This document shows positions 23,358-36,700 of a stretch of DNA of 64,000 bases, piece by piece. Position numbers and translations under genes: made by a program. Every line of letters begins with the position of its first letter. The first letter of the stretch is position 1. This stretch comes from Laburnicola sp. R22_1 (lineage: Eukaryota; Ascomycota; Dothideomycetes; Pleosporales; Didymosphaeriaceae), in assembly GCA_014281115.1 (NCBI GenBank), contig JACONQ010000008.1:1054001-1118000 (forward strand), read 5' to 3'. The notes beneath the pieces are model-generated. The model was not told where the DNA came from. It made no database searches and saw nothing but the letters and a program-made list of their open reading frames with translations.

Positions 23358-24071
23358 GGTGAGCTGAGGGGATACACGAGGGCAAAACGGGTCGAGGTTG
23401 TGTTGCGATTGCGCTGACTGTTTATTCCAACCCCAGAAAATTGTACGCGGCGCCGAATCGGAGACAGGGGTCTCTCTCTCTGATGTGGCTTGTGCGCTGT
23501 GGCGCGTGCTGTCCGAATGCGGAGAACGAGTGCTTGGCTTCGTGTTAGTTCCTCCACACTTCCCCTTCACAGCTTTGAGCTGTTGAGAACAATGTGTTTT
23601 ATTACACAACGACCTCTAGATACTCAAAGCGAGAAGACGAAAAGAGCCACAATGTCAGAGAGCCTCCAAGCGATTACATTGCATCGACCATTGCGAATTT
23701 TCAAGCCAGTCCTCGTCCCTATCCAAACTACGGCACAGGTAATACTACCTCACGGGAGTGTGTACTTCGAACTATTGTCTACCCTGGTCTGCTCCAACAT
23801 GAACCTTTTGTCACACTGGCTAGAGTGTAGACTCCTCTGTTTCTCCGCGTCCAGAGTCATCTCTAAAGCGACATTCCAAGGTTCTTTATCTCATTGTGTA
23901 TATTTCTCCGGAACCTTTCTCACAATGCCTTGTGTCTTTACATACAAGTCATCTTGCAGCCCGAGCAATTTCTTCCTTTTCAGATTTCAAACCCCCTACA
24001 AACCACCCAAACACAGCAGCTAAACATCCGATATTTTCACAACAACATTCATTCCTCCATCACACTACACG
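23358..24071. promoter_or_regulatory. Divergent promoter, arg4 and kinase-like gene
   Basis: 714 bp between two start codons pointing apart. It must hold both core promoters. I did not identify specific operator sites with confidence. Confidence 0.6.
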
Positions 24072-25247
24072 ATGCCTATCACAAGTGGACGAAGCCTCGT
24101 CGTAAACGGCCAAAACTTTCGCGACAATTTCCACCGTCTAGGCTACATCAACGAAGGCGCAGAAGGCAAAGTAAGCCGCTGGCAAGACAAAAAGACTGGC
24201 GAACTCGTTGCCGTCAAAGAGCCCATCAAGGCCGGCAGAGGCTACAGCCACGCCATAGTAAAGGAGATCAAAGCCTTCACCGTCCTAAAATCGCATCCCA
24301 ACATTGTGAACTTCCTGGGCTACGACGAGTACTGGGCTCCCAATGCGCCTGCTGTATTCATCGAGCATGCTGACTATGGGGATCTCCAAGATTTCGGATA
24401 TAGCATAAGGACGGCTGGTTTGTCGATTCCTGAGATGACGCTGTGGAAGCTCCTGTTGGATATGAGTAAGGCACTGTACTGGATCCACAAGGAGCTTGAA
24501 TACCCATATGTGCACGGCGACATTAAACCGAGCAATATCCTCGTCATGAAGCCTGCGAACTGGCCTTCTGATGATGATCTTCCGATCTTGCCGACATTCA
24601 AGCTCTGCGATGTCTCACGGCTAGTGCCCTATAGAAAACAAGGACCCGTGTTTCCATACTTCGGCACCCCAGAGTATGCTCCCCCGCGCGCTGAGCGTAG
24701 GGGTCGTGTTGCTCCACCAGTAGACATTTACGCTGTGGGGGCGACTATTCAGTCCCTTGCTTTGGGCCAGACACCCATCATGTCCAAGCGGGGTTTCATC
24801 GACGTGATGAAGAAGGCTGGTTGTATACCGCCCACTGAGAAACAGTTGGACGGATACAATCACAAGTGGCGCCAGGATATACCCGTTGTTTACCGCCCTT
24901 TGAATGCCTCCGAGGAAGAGCAGAAGACGAAGTGGAGCGTCAAGAAACCACAGGAGCCGTACAGCAACGTGTTCAACGAGTGGTATACCATGATGATGCG
25001 GGATTCGAGCACGCAGCGTGTCACTGCAAAAATTTTGCATGATTGGTATATTCCGCTGGCAAAACGCCAAATTAAGCTGCTTATCTTGCTGCGCAGCCGC
25101 GAGGCAGCTCGTCAGCAGGTTGAGAAATTGAAAGCGAAGTACACGGAGAACCGTGCATCGCGGAGCCAGAAGAGGGGAGCAAGCGCCCCGTCTTCAATCC
25201 TGCCAATGCCGACAGTGCCTCCCCGACCCAGGAGGTTTCCAATCTGA
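24072..25247 (+). CDS. Protein-kinase-like protein with altered HRD and DFG motifs
   Basis: Intronless 391-residue protein with one kinase fold (about residues 20-330). Visible: a glycine-loop equivalent (INEGAEGKV), the ATP-anchoring Lys in VAVKEP, a probable alpha-C Glu (IVKEIKAF), a catalytic loop YVHGDIKPSNIL, and LCDVSR in place of the DFG motif. HRD is therefore HGD with its Asp kept, and DFG is DVS with its Asp kept, so the metal-binding and catalytic acids survive. FGTPEYAPP matches the activation-segment end (usually GTPxYxAPE, Glu lost here). The C-terminus is basic, with a Pro-rich end. Such divergent, single-exon kinase-like genes are common in Pleosporalean genomes, and I cannot name a substrate. 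A weakly active kinase or a pseudokinase are both possible. The ATG at 24072 leaves a short N-terminal extension. Confidence 0.85.
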   Translation: MPITSGRSLVVNGQNFRDNFHRLGYINEGAEGKVSRWQDKKTGELVAVKEPIKAGRGYSHAIVKEIKAFTVLKSHPNIVNFLGYDEYWAPNAPAVFIEHADYGDLQDFGYSIRTAGLSIPEMTLWKLLLDMSKALYWIHKELEYPYVHGDIKPSNILVMKPANWPSDDDLPILPTFKLCDVSRLVPYRKQGPVFPYFGTPEYAPPRAERRGRVAPPVDIYAVGATIQSLALGQTPIMSKRGFIDVMKKAGCIPPTEKQLDGYNHKWRQDIPVVYRPLNASEEEQKTKWSVKKPQEPYSNVFNEWYTMMMRDSSTQRVTAKILHDWYIPLAKRQIKLLILLRSREAARQQVEKLKAKYTENRASRSQKRGASAPSSILPMPTVPPRPRRFPI

Positions 25248-28200
25248 CCCTCTTGATATTGTATCTTTGTACGCTTCTACAACGTTGGTGATATCGGCCG
25301 TGTTGTCTTGCTGTCTTTTCCACTCCTTAGATCCTCTCATAGTCAGCATAGTAAATTTAATAATGTATGTACATCTCTTCTTTAGTTCAAGTCTACAAAG
25401 CCTATAGTCAGCCGTCTTATGCAAAATAACACAGTGCTTACTCTGCACAATACTCATCATCGGCCATCTCGGTCCAACGCCCCTCATGTCCGAATCCTCT
25501 AGTTTCGCCCGAAATCTCCGTCATACCACGGACATTCCACGTGGCCGACTCTCCCCGTCATTAACCACCAGGCACCAGCACACACCCTCTCTTACGCGGC
25601 AATCCATAGAGCCCTCTTCGCTGAAACGGACATGTCGGAAACAGCGGTAACAGCCCTAAAAAGAGCGGACGCACGGGCGCATACGTCGAATCTCGGTGCA
25701 CATCTCTCCCCTAACGCCGGGAAGGACCGATGTTCATGCACGCGTTGCGCTAAATCAGGTGAGAGGGGAAGCATGGCATGGCATGTCTGATGAGGCTTGC
25801 CGGCTGTACTCTTGGGGGCGGGGTTCTGTATATATACTGGGTGGCTGCAGCTCACCGAGGGTGCTGTCATCAATGTTTTGTCCGTTGAATGCGCCTTCGG
25901 TACAAAGAACAAGACTTCGTTTCCTGAGAAGAGTCGAGCCAAACTGAGCAGTATGTCGACGACGTACATGACGGTATACGATCTCCTGCGCATCACGTAC
26001 ACGTATGAAGCGCAAGCTCTTACTGCGGAAACGCAGTCTAAGAATCATTGTATTTCCTCGGCTTCGGTCTGTGCCGTACGCATGTCCCATTCCGTGTCTG
26101 GCAGTTTAGACATCTTGCTGATGAATCCTTTTATAGCCGGCCGAGAATTGCAAGACTTCGTCAACGCCGTCGACGTATGCAGACCTGGAGACCGACTTCA
26201 CGCCCAAGTTTGCACGCGCAAAGAGGGATAGCTGTGTATCCGTAACATGAGGACACGGACGAAGAGCTGCAGTTTTGTGTCAGTCTCCATCTGTAGAAGA
26301 AGCCCTGTATTGCCTCGCCTGCTTTGCTGGTGCCGGACGAATATGCGAAGGTATTGCGTCTGCCTAAGCATCGGGCTGTAGCCCATTCTGCTCCTCCTTG
26401 AGCTCATTGTACACCTTGCGGAGGCGATGAGCTCGGCAGCGCACATAGCCTACCGTGATTATCGCGACGAGGAGAAAGGAGCCTGCCGCCGCCATCATCG
26501 ACACGCTTGAGGGGCTATGTCGGAGGTCGAAAGAGATGTCGAGGATAGGCCGGGGGTGGTTGCGATCGATGGCGCGGGGAGCACGAGGGGTTTCGGAGGT
26601 AGGGAAACTGATGGAGCCTCGCTGCTTCAGCTGGCGTGGAGATAGTCAAGGAGATGGAGAGCAGGTTGATCGTCTGATGGTGTATAGAGTCGAGTGAGTA
26701 GCGCGGAAATCTATGCTGTTGAGTTCAGAGGCTGCTCCTTCACCCCAATGTTTTCGTGCCACGAGAGCGTCGCCGCCGCATCCGAACTGCCCATTCCCTC
26801 GACACCACAACCCAACCCCCTACCAAGTCTCAACCACGAGGTCCCACATCAGGTAAGATACTTCCCCTTGTTGGGTTCGCACCATGGAAAGCTCGACTCC
26901 CATCCGCTTGCCCACCCCTCCGATCTTACATCCTCTGCATCCTCTGCATTTGCGCTCGCAGGCGTGATCGAAGCAGCGACTGCCGCCATCGACGCAGGTA
27001 CAGCGAGATCACAGCTACGTCTCCGTGTACAAGAGCGCCAGTAGCATGTGTACGCATGCGACCATTGACTCCCTGAAGCCACAGGACGTGGGCTCCAACC
27101 AGCAACCTCCGTCTGGTCAGTGCCAGAAGCTGACCCAAAGTAAGCCACGATAGCAGCGACAACGTCGAATCTTCATGCGCATGCTCGAGAGATGTGCAGT
27201 CGGCTTCTTGATGCCGAAAGTAGCTCAGACAGCGAATGCCAGGCTATCCTGGACGCACCGCGCGGCCCCTCGTGCCCCACCGAGACGTCGAACAACCAAC
27301 AGCAAGATCTTTGAGAGACATATATATCACCTTCATACAGCTTTGAAAAGAAATCAGCAGGGAGGAGGCTGCTAATAGCGAGCGCACCGCGAATGGCATT
27401 CCATGTGCGCACAGGCGGCGGGAGGCGTCCGGCGACGAACGACAGCGACCACAACAACTCAACAGCGCACCGCAGAGTCGCCAGAGAGCCCAAAGAAAGG
27501 ACAAAGGGATATAATGAGGTCCTGTTGTGCGACTCTTCGGCCCAACGACCTCGGGAAACAGGCGATTGTTTTCTCGCGGGCGACCCACGCGGTAACCTCT
27601 CGATCCTTTAGCAGGTGCTATGCACCCAGAATATTGTCTGATGGGCATACAAGATCCATGCCCTGCATATTCTGCGGCTTTTTTATGACGGACGATCTGC
27701 AGAGCCAGGTACCGGACGTGTCTACGGACATAGCCCCAGCCAAGTCACATCCAGACAAAGACGACAACCCAAATGAGCTTGGTTCAAAAATTCCCCGTAA
27801 GTCTATCTCTTTATGCAATCCCTCGGTGTACCTGCCCTCCTCAATATTGATTTTGTACGTTGCCATGTTGTTTCCCCCAATTCGGCAATTGATCCGTGAT
27901 TCATTTCTCCATGCCCTTCCAAATTGGGAGAAGGATGAGGATGGTCTCGCAGCCTCCGTTGAGGTCTGTCAAAGAAGGGGAACACAGCCGGTAGAGGGAC
28001 ATGTTATAGGAATCAGCGATGGCACCGCATCCACAGCGTTCGCAAGCCGTGTAGCTCGTCAGTGCCACATGACGAACTCGATACGAAAGTGCGGAAGACC
28101 AGTCCGAATTCCAAATACCATTTTGGATAATTCCTTATTCTTTCAGATATCGAAGTGTTGCACGCAAGGCGGCATATTATCACGATACGGGAGGCTGACG

Positions 28201-30924
28201 ACTTGCCATCCTGGGGTTGATGCCTATCGAAGTATCGGGAATATGACAAGATAGTCGCAAAGAAATCGGCGTTTCAGGCAGTCGACGATCTTCAACGGGC
28301 TCTCGTCGGACGAATAGGAAGAGGTTCCAGCTCCTGCTATGCACTGCTCTACCCAGAAAACGTGTGTCAGGCCAGCAGCGACGTCTAACAAGAGCTGGAG
28401 TGAAAAGGGTGATACTCTAAGATGAAGAGTGCTGCAATGCTCTGTCTGGTCATACAGGCCTCCCAAGATCTGTCGTCCTTGTCATCACACCTACGATTAG
28501 GGTAACCGATATGTGTATCCAACGCCATCGTGTATCGGTCGAGGACCGTCGTCGCGACTCAGATCCTTAAGATGCATTCTCTCATCGAATGGCGACACCA
28601 TCTATTGAGGGATCTCAATATGGCTTCCAAAGTGATTGGACAGACCGCAAGTGTAGAGGGGATTTGCTATACAAGCAGGTACCTCGATGTAGCTGCCGAA
28701 CTCGAGCGGGAAAGCACGAAGCACCGTACCCCTTGGACGTCAGAAAGAGATAGTTGAGGTTGCAACTTCCTTGGGAGTCCCAAGATCGTAAGAACCTTTC
28801 CAAACAGTCGATACCCTTGTCCGACTGAACCTTTGAGAATGGAGACTATGTGTGGTCAATCGCACAGATTCAGGTTGGTACAACCCTCGCAGTGCACATC
28901 ATCGGCACCCCTGCGCTTTCTCCAACTTTTCTGTTACCATGATCACCGGTAGTACGTGTACGGCCTTGCTCGCAGCAGCTTCGTGGTGAAGCTGCTGTCC
29001 GATGAGATATCCGTCTGGAAAGCAACGGCGACCTGTCTGCTTGGCTTGACACCTTGTGCTGTCGTCAGCAGCATCGTACATGTGGTGTCGATATGAAGCT
29101 ATCTGTATTGACTGGAGGCCCGATCTTGGCCCAAATTCGAATTGAGCAGCGAGCGGGTTTCGAAGTTACGAGGACATTTGTGCCTACAACGGAGACGTCC
29201 AACTGTCGTCACAAGCGGCTCATCCTGCGCGTTGTGCCCTGGGGCCGTCTTCTGCAGATAAGAGGAGGTCGTTGGCATGCCCTGTCACAACACGAGTTGA
29301 GACATCGTCGGTGCGCATGCCTACCATCTCCTAGGGTTGTCCTCGTCCTTTTGTCACATCTTTGCCCTTGTATCCCGAACTACGCCTACTTCCGGCTTCT
29401 CGTTCATTGCGAGCAGCCTAGAAAATTCGCCTCGAGACGCGGGTGAGGTCGGTATCAGTAGCCCAGTATAGGGTTCGCTGCAGGCCTGTTCGATTCGCCG
29501 TTAGGATCCACGCGAGGATGTCAGCGATATTACGTGATTTTCACCTCTGGTGTTTCGTCGTCGTTGACGCGGTCTGTGGATGTTGTTCAGTCAAAAAGAG
29601 GACACCCTATGGCCGCCCGCAAAACAAGGTGGATTACGTTCGGTGCCCGCACCCAGGCATGCGACCTTTCTTGGGTATGTGCGTCGAAACTCGAGACTTC
29701 GGTATAACGGTGGCTCGAGGAAGTCGAATCTGGCCCACAACCTGTGCAGTTGTTGCTCGCCCGTGTACCCGTCAGGCTGCGCGGCAGATGCCAGCTATTG
29801 CGCTGCTTCATAAGTCCAGCGTCAGGATTCGGTCGGCTTCAGTACATCTGTGTATATTGGATCTCTTACATTCACCTGCGGCCGCGTGCGGTCGGGGTCG
29901 GCAGCCGTTGCATGTCATGAGGAAGGAGAATAAGCGGATGTTGTTGTTCTCTCCTTGATCCGCTTTCCTGCATGCCGCGAAAGATATACAAAGCCAGCGA
30001 CGGTGTTAGGCAAGATGTGAGAACTTTCTTTCTCTCGCCATGTTTGCGTAGAAATGGGTGTGGGAGTGTGGGGCTTGACGCAATCCGCAGTTCGCAGTGC
30101 GCACCTGCACGTTGTTTGCGTCCTCACCACAGTCAGGATGCACAGCAGCGTCCTCCCGCCGTTAGCGAAGCGTTCGCGGAGAATCTTCCAGGCGATGAAC
30201 AACACCGGCGAAAAAGAGCACTCGAGATATACTGTATGATCTCCACGTTAGCATCCTAGCGTCGGATGAGTACTAGGACCACGGGAAGACCCACAACACG
30301 TATCAAGATCCCCCGCGAGTATCTGTGCAAAGCTACCGGGCAAGTGACATGCGACAAGGATTAGAGCTATGCTCTGCTCTTTTGTTCCTTCAGCGTTCAA
30401 CGTCTCGACGTCTCCAGATGGGGCTCGTTCTACTCGGCTTCACTTGACAACATAGCAACACAAGGATTCAGGAGCTGTTCATATACCATGGCGCCCATCA
30501 CGTTACGAGGGTCATTAGATCAGAAGATTCGTTTCCATTCATCATTATCCCGTGCGACTGCCGGGTGTGTAATTGGGATATCATCGTGACTCCCAAACCC
30601 TACTATCAGTCCTGATTGCTTCAGAAAACCGTGCAGATCCCCACACCAAAGGATCGCCATGCAAAGGCAATAAACCATGATGTCCGAAGACCGTGAAGGC
30701 TCCCAAGCGAGGAGCCAGTGTCCCGCAAGTGCGATACCAGACCTACATGTCGAAATGGGAGTTGCCCATGCTGATCGTGGACGGCTTCTTCAGCCAGATA
30801 TCACAACCGTACACGTTCTCTACATCGACTCTGAAGAAAGTGAAGGGGTCCTCATCGGCCTCAACGATCACCCAGTCGTTGTGTTCATCGGACTCCTTGA
30901 CCTTGTCCTCAGAATTGGCTTCGA
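25248..30924. other. Gene-poor 5.7 kb
   Basis: No recognised gene apart from a possible exon at 26364-26630. The longest plus frame (27403-28254, 283 codons) shows no motif and lacks coding texture. The rest consists of short overlapping frames. There is no AT-rich or RIP-like block, so this is not obviously degraded transposon DNA. Fast-evolving lineage-specific genes or non-coding transcripts could hide here. Confidence 0.45.
26364..26630 (-). CDS. Possible 3' exon of a small single-pass membrane protein
   Basis: An open frame of 88 codons begins directly after a plausible acceptor (TTGACTATCTCCACGCCAG, branch then AG) and ends in TAG at 26364-26366. It encodes a Pro/Arg/Ser-rich segment, one hydrophobic helix (MMAAAGSFLLVAIITVGYV), and a charged tail with a short helical stretch (RLRKVYNELKEEQNG). 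This order suggests a type I or tail-region membrane protein. I could not find the upstream exon or start with confidence; an internal Met-Met just before the helix could start a 44-residue product instead. No family recognised. Confidence 0.35.
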   Translation of the reverse strand: MKQRGSISFPTSETPRAPRAIDRNHPRPILDISFDLRHSPSSVSMMAAAGSFLLVAIITVGYVRCRAHRLRKVYNELKEEQNGLQPDA

Positions 30925-31470
<546 letters not shown>

Positions 31471-31964
31471 GGTGGAGGGAGTCGTCCTTGAGGGAGTCGT
31501 TCTTGAGGAGGTAGTGAGTCGACCTGCAGCGTCGGTGAGTTCGGCTTCAGAAGCGAAGGAGAGCGCGGAGCCTTGCACGGTCGGATCGCCCGCGAAGCTG
31601 CGGTGGGAGGCAAGTACTTACAGCGACGCGCTCATGGTGGGGCAGCGCAGCGTGACTAAACAGCGTTATTATTCGGCGCGATGCCAGGTGCGTTCGTGGG
31701 CGGGTAACTTACCAGGGTCGGCGGGGGTTGGGGTTGAAAGGGGAAAGCGTCTCCGGTCGCCAGGCTTTATAGAGCAAGGAGCCTTCACACTGCTCCCCAA
31801 AGCGGCATAGCGTCGTCTAGCGCCACGGCTCCCTGGCTGCCTTTCCTTTCAATACGCCGTAGCCCTGGCCGGGCCCAGGCGCTTCCTCTCCAAGGTCTCC
31901 TCACGTGCACGGTGCCGACAACACGTCCACGGCAGCAGCAGCAGCAGCAGCAGCCAGCGGCGAC
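31471..31964. promoter_or_regulatory. Divergent promoter, ubc13 and mtc5
   Basis: 494-bp shared upstream region of two oppositely transcribed housekeeping genes. It contains a direct repeat GAGGGAGTCGT(C/T)CTTGAGG near 31488-31515 and a (GCA)n run at about 31931-31954, just upstream of the mtc5 ATG. Confidence 0.6.
31931..31954. repeat. (GCA)n trinucleotide repeat
   Basis: About eight GCA units immediately upstream of the mtc5 start. In frame it would read poly-Ala from a GTG codon, but the first ATG lies after it, so I place it in the leader. It is a likely length-variable site. Confidence 0.7.
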
Positions 31965-34900
31965 ATGGCAGGGCCGGCCACGCCCTTCCAGTCGCCCACC
32001 TTCGACAAGGACGTGACGTTTGATGTCAACGAGGAGTACACGGCCGCGTCCATCTCCCCGAGCGGCCGCGACGTGGTGCTCGCAGGGTAACAGCTTCCTG
32101 CGTGGCTCTCTACTACCAGTACCGTCATGCTGATTGGAATAGAACCCAAGGTCTGCTGATTATCGATCTTGACTCTCCGTACTCTCCACCGCGGTACATC
32201 CGCCACCGCATTGCCTTCGAGGTGGCCGATGTGCAATGGTCTCCATTTGCGTCGCGGGCCGAGTGGGTTGCCTCGACCAACAACAACAAGGCCATCATCT
32301 TCAACCTGAATCAGAAGGCAGGCTGGAACGATGCACCAATCCAGTTCACCCTCGACGCCCACCAGGGAAACATCACGGACATCAACTTCTCCGCCCACCA
32401 CCCAGACATGCTTGCGACTTGCGCCCTAGACACCAATGTCTTCGCTTGGGATCTCCGCGCGCCCGCTACCGTCGCTGCCTCCTTCAACTCTCTTCTAAGA
32501 ACTCCTAGTTCCAGTTTCGCAGACTGGAAAGGAGGAGCCACTCAGGTGAAATGGAACCGTAAGAACGAGCATATTCTGGCCTCCTCACATGACCGCTACG
32601 TCCAAATCTGGGACACCCGACGCGGAGCTGAACCGATCACGACGATTCATGCGCATTTCAACAAGGTTTACGGCATAGACTGGCACCGCACTGAGCCTGA
32701 CAAGATACTTACTTGCTCTCTCGATAAGACCGTCAAACAATGGGATCAGGTCGGCATCGTTGCAGACATTACCAAGCCCAGTCGCGTCATCTTCACCGAC
32801 TATCCTCTGTTACGCGCCCGGCACACGCCTTTTTCAAACGGCATCATAGCGATGCCACAACATGGCAGTGCTTCTCTCGCTTTGTATCGGCAAAAGACGG
32901 ACGACCCGCTCAAGCAGCCTACCTCGTCGCCCGCGCATATATTCGCCAATGAAGAGTGCGAATCTGGCCGTCTCCATGAATTCCTCTGGCGCTCACGAGG
33001 CGACTGTGATGCAGGCATTGACAACCGCGAGTTCCAGCTGGTCACATGGGCGACTGATCACAAATTACGTCTTTATAGCGTCCCCCCTCACACGCTCAAG
33101 AAGGCCATAGGCTTCGAAAAGGGTGAACGCCTCTCCGAGGTACCGAGTACAACACGACAAGGCGCCCAATACATTACGTTTGCTAACGGTCCGGCGCTTC
33201 ACCGAGGAGACAATCAGCTTACCAGCTCGCATGAAGGCAATGGCCGCCCAGGTGCTTTATCGTCTCTTCTAAAAAATCCCGTCCCGGAGAAGGCTGGCTT
33301 GGCCACTCTGCTCCAAGGACAAACGCGAGCCACCATGTCCGCTCGCTCTGTGCGACGCGACCCCGCCCAGCGAATCGTAAACCACGTCACATGGATGCAC
33401 AATGTCAATATTGAGAGGCGTAGAACCGATCGCGACAGTAGGGCTTCTGAGCAAGACGATGGCGAAAGTTTCGATCCAGCTGCCGAGGTCAAGGCCGTAA
33501 GCCAGAAGTATCCAAACGTCGAATTTGAAGAGTTCGATCACCGACGCCGTAAGACTGTGGTCGCCTTCAAAGCACCGTGGGGGGATACAGACACGTCAGC
33601 CGGCCAGAATCAATCGCCCAGCCGCAAGTCTGTCTTTCTTCGTCTAACCATCCGGTTCCCGGACCAGTACCCTGGCACAGAAGAGGCACTTGAAACTGAC
33701 CAACAGGTACATCCTCTCGAGATCACTATCGAGAAGACAACTGCTGCTATTGCCCCGGCCATGCTGAACCATCTCAAGGTTGTTCTTACGGAAATCGCCC
33801 AAACTTATGCATACAAGGGACAGCCAGCCTTGGATGCTGTTCTATCTTATGCCCTGGGCGATACGAGTCTCGACGAAATCATTGAACCAGCAGCGGAAGT
33901 ACAAGAAAGCTCAAGTGAGTACGAGGAAGAGGATGATTATCAAGCGGGTGATTACAATAATGATTTAATGATGTCCTCACACTCGAATACTAACATTCCC
34001 CTTCCTGCGCAGACAATGTCAAAATGGTCGAATCCTGGCTTTCTAGTTTCGGTCCAACTCCCCCGCCTTCCCCGTCTGGGCCCGAGCCTCAGCTCCACGG
34101 CTCTTGGGACTGATCCAATTCGACTGCCACGGCATTTACGGCAAAACCCACACAAGGATGACATCTTCGAGACGTTTGGCCGTATCGCCAAAGGGCGTGG
34201 TTCCGAATCTCCTGGCTCTTCTCTCGTTTCTTGGGAATCGTCCTCATCGCCTTCCTCGTCGTCAAGCTCCGAAAGTGGTATTTTGTTTGGAAACTTTCTC
34301 CCTCCACTGCCTTGGCAAAAGGTGTCATCACGGTTGCATACCAAGACATCCTTACCATCAACCGTTGATCCTATCAATGCTTTCAGGACCAAGGCAATCG
34401 TGACTATTTTGGAGGACCCAGTTGCTGAGTTCATTCCTAGCAAAAGAGTTCTTGCAGAGCAGTATTTGATCTTTGGCGACGGTCCCACAGTTTGTTTGCA
34501 TAATTCGGAGGTTGCTAGGAAGCATGGCTTTGAGGATCTAGCAGATATCTGGCTACTCTGCAAACTAATTTTGACTAACGAGGTTCCTTTGGAGATATTG
34601 CCACAGCACCATAGGAGAGATCAGGTTTTGGTGCTTGCCCGTCGAGCACTCGTTAGAATAAAAAGAAAGGACAGTGGCCTGGACCTACAATTCGATGAGG
34701 CGGATACCGTGACCAACCCGAAGTTGAGAGGAAGGGTGAAATGGGGTCACCATCCCGTCGTGACCTCATTGATCCCCGCATTGTTTGATTATTTCGAGCG
34801 TCTGGCAGATACTCAGATGTTGGCCATGCTTTCCTGTGTGTTTTCCGAACCCGCAGCCCGTGAAGGAGTCCCTAGTGCTATGGCCAGGATGAGACAGTCC

Positions 34901-36700
34901 CATCTTCCCATGTCCATGGATGCCCCGGCCTTTTCCCTTGACTATTTCGCCTCGCCTGATGCCGCTTGGAGTTTGTTCAACACCAGCCTATCCATGCCCT
35001 CTACCCCCGCACACTCGAAGTACGCTACCCCTGTTTATGATTTTGGTTGGCATCGACTTTCAAGGAATCTAGATACATATGGATCGCATGGGTCGTCAAA
35101 CGGCCGATGGGGTAGCGATACTGTACCCTCCGAGCCGGTGACTCCTTACTCTACAGGCAACACACCACCAAACCTTTCGCGAGCATCCACTTTTCGGTCT
35201 GTGACTACGAGCCATACGCCCTACTCTACGAGCCCTGAACAAAATCATACAATTGGCAAGAAGGTATCAACTGCTGGGTTCTCCGGCGCCCTCGCTACGT
35301 TGGGCAAGTCGTTCATATCAGCATCGCCTCCAGTCAAATCACGGACTGAAGATCTTTCCACATCGGCGCCACCGAGCGGAGTGACCTGGGGTACAACAAC
35401 TTTCTATAGCAGCGGTAGCCATGACCGAAGTCTTGCGGCGCCGCGTTCGAAGCATGGAAAGAGGGCTAGTTTTGGGCAGGCAGACCGCCTCAACATAGAC
35501 TACATCTCGGACTCAGATTCAGACTATGATATTCCAGCTGCAGATGGCGTATCCGAGTACACAGCTCCAGTATCCCCCGAAATAGACGACGATGGCAGCT
35601 CCAGGATCAAGGTTACGCTCAAGAATCAGGATCAGTTCGACGACGAGGCATGCGTTAGCGCGCCGTTACTAGATATGTCAAAGGAATGGCTATACCATGC
35701 ATGGAGGGAGCAGTACGCCGAAATGCTGGGGTGCTGGGGTCTCGTGAGCGAGAGAGCAGAAGTGCTGAAGTTTAATGGGCTAGTCTCCTATTTCCCATTC
35801 GAGGACACATCTGAGACGAAGGCTGGATCGATGCGTCTAGCAATCAAGAAGGATGCTGGCCGCGACGACTCTCAAGTAATCCCACGGACACTGTCCCGGA
35901 ATTCTGCGCTAGCACCACCGACGGTTATGACAACACAATTCAAACGCTCGCCTCTCTCATCCCCTCGCGGATTCTCCTTCAACCCCGAGGCCACAGAGTT
36001 CAAACCTGGAAATGCCTTTTCGCCAATAAAAGAGGTACTCGCGTCACCGGCAGACGTCTCTGTTCCCTCTGAACAATATCTTCGTCTTAGTATACCTGCA
36101 CCCGCACCTGACCCTGCGCCGGAGCTCTTCAACCCACCTCTCATCGACAACAAACTCTCGCCTCACACACCGGCACGATCTCGCCCATCTCTGTCCCGCG
36201 GCATGTCTAATGTGTCGGGCCCTTCGTCTATAGGCCGCGTTCCCGCAGGTATCGCTAATTGCCCAACGAAGAAGAGCCAAACAGAACCCATTTACAGTTG
36301 CAGCATCTGCTGGATCCGCGTCTCAGGTCGCTTTTACTTATGCCCTGCATGTGGCCATGTTGCCCACTTTGATTGCATGACCGACGAATTAGGCGTGGAC
36401 GAAGAGGAGTGCGTGGTTGGGTGTGGCTGCGGCTGTGGCTTCGAGAACGATGGAGAGCGAAGCCGAATCGAAGAGTTTATCGAGGGCGTGAGGGGTTGGG
36501 AAGAGCGAGGCGGTTGGCTACCAGAGATCGAATTCGACGAAGATGCTAGTACAAGAGCGTACAGGCCGTATGATGCGGATTATGATGATGAGATGCAAAA
36601 GTGGAAGAGGGTGGATGAGAAGCAGAGGAAGGTGGAGAGAAAGGGAGAGAAGGGCAAGGGGAAGAGGAAGGCTAGGCTTACGGGAAAGAGTTATTTTTAA
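31965..36700 (+). CDS. mtc5: SEA/GATOR2 complex WD-repeat protein, Mtc5/WDR59 type
   Basis: Subunit of the vacuole-associated SEA (GATOR2-like) complex that relays amino-acid status to TORC1. Exons 31965-32086 and 32143-36700, with a 56-bp phase-2 intron; 1,559 residues, longer than many homologues. Order: WD40 propeller (about residues 20-330, with IIDLDSPYSPPRYIRHRIAFEVADVQWSP, ILASSHDRYVQIWD and ILTCSLDKTVKQWD blades), an RWD domain (about 460-610, ending near LSYALGDTSLDE), an acidic then Ser-rich linker, helical repeats, and a C-terminal RING-like zinc domain (SICWIRVSGRFYLCPACGHV, then CGCGCGF). The C-terminus is Lys/Arg-rich. An alternative intron at about 33910-34015 has good borders, but removing it shifts frame into a stop, and the retained stretch NTNIPLPAQTMSKWS resembles the family segment, so I keep it as exon. 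Confidence 0.92.

Noticed and set aside
22774..23385. 203-residue separate protein upstream of the lyase
   Set aside because: It is exon 2 of argininosuccinate lyase read through both introns; splicing to 23303-23357 and 21841-22758 restores the family sequence.
27403..28254. 283-codon open frame on the plus strand
   Set aside because: No recognised motif, low-quality composition, and the frame starts in a shared Thr/Arg-rich run; no supporting splice signals.
33911..34015. Candidate intron in mtc5 (GTGAGT...GCGCAG)
   Set aside because: Good borders, but removal moves the frame into a TGA shortly after, and the retained stretch resembles the homologous family segment.
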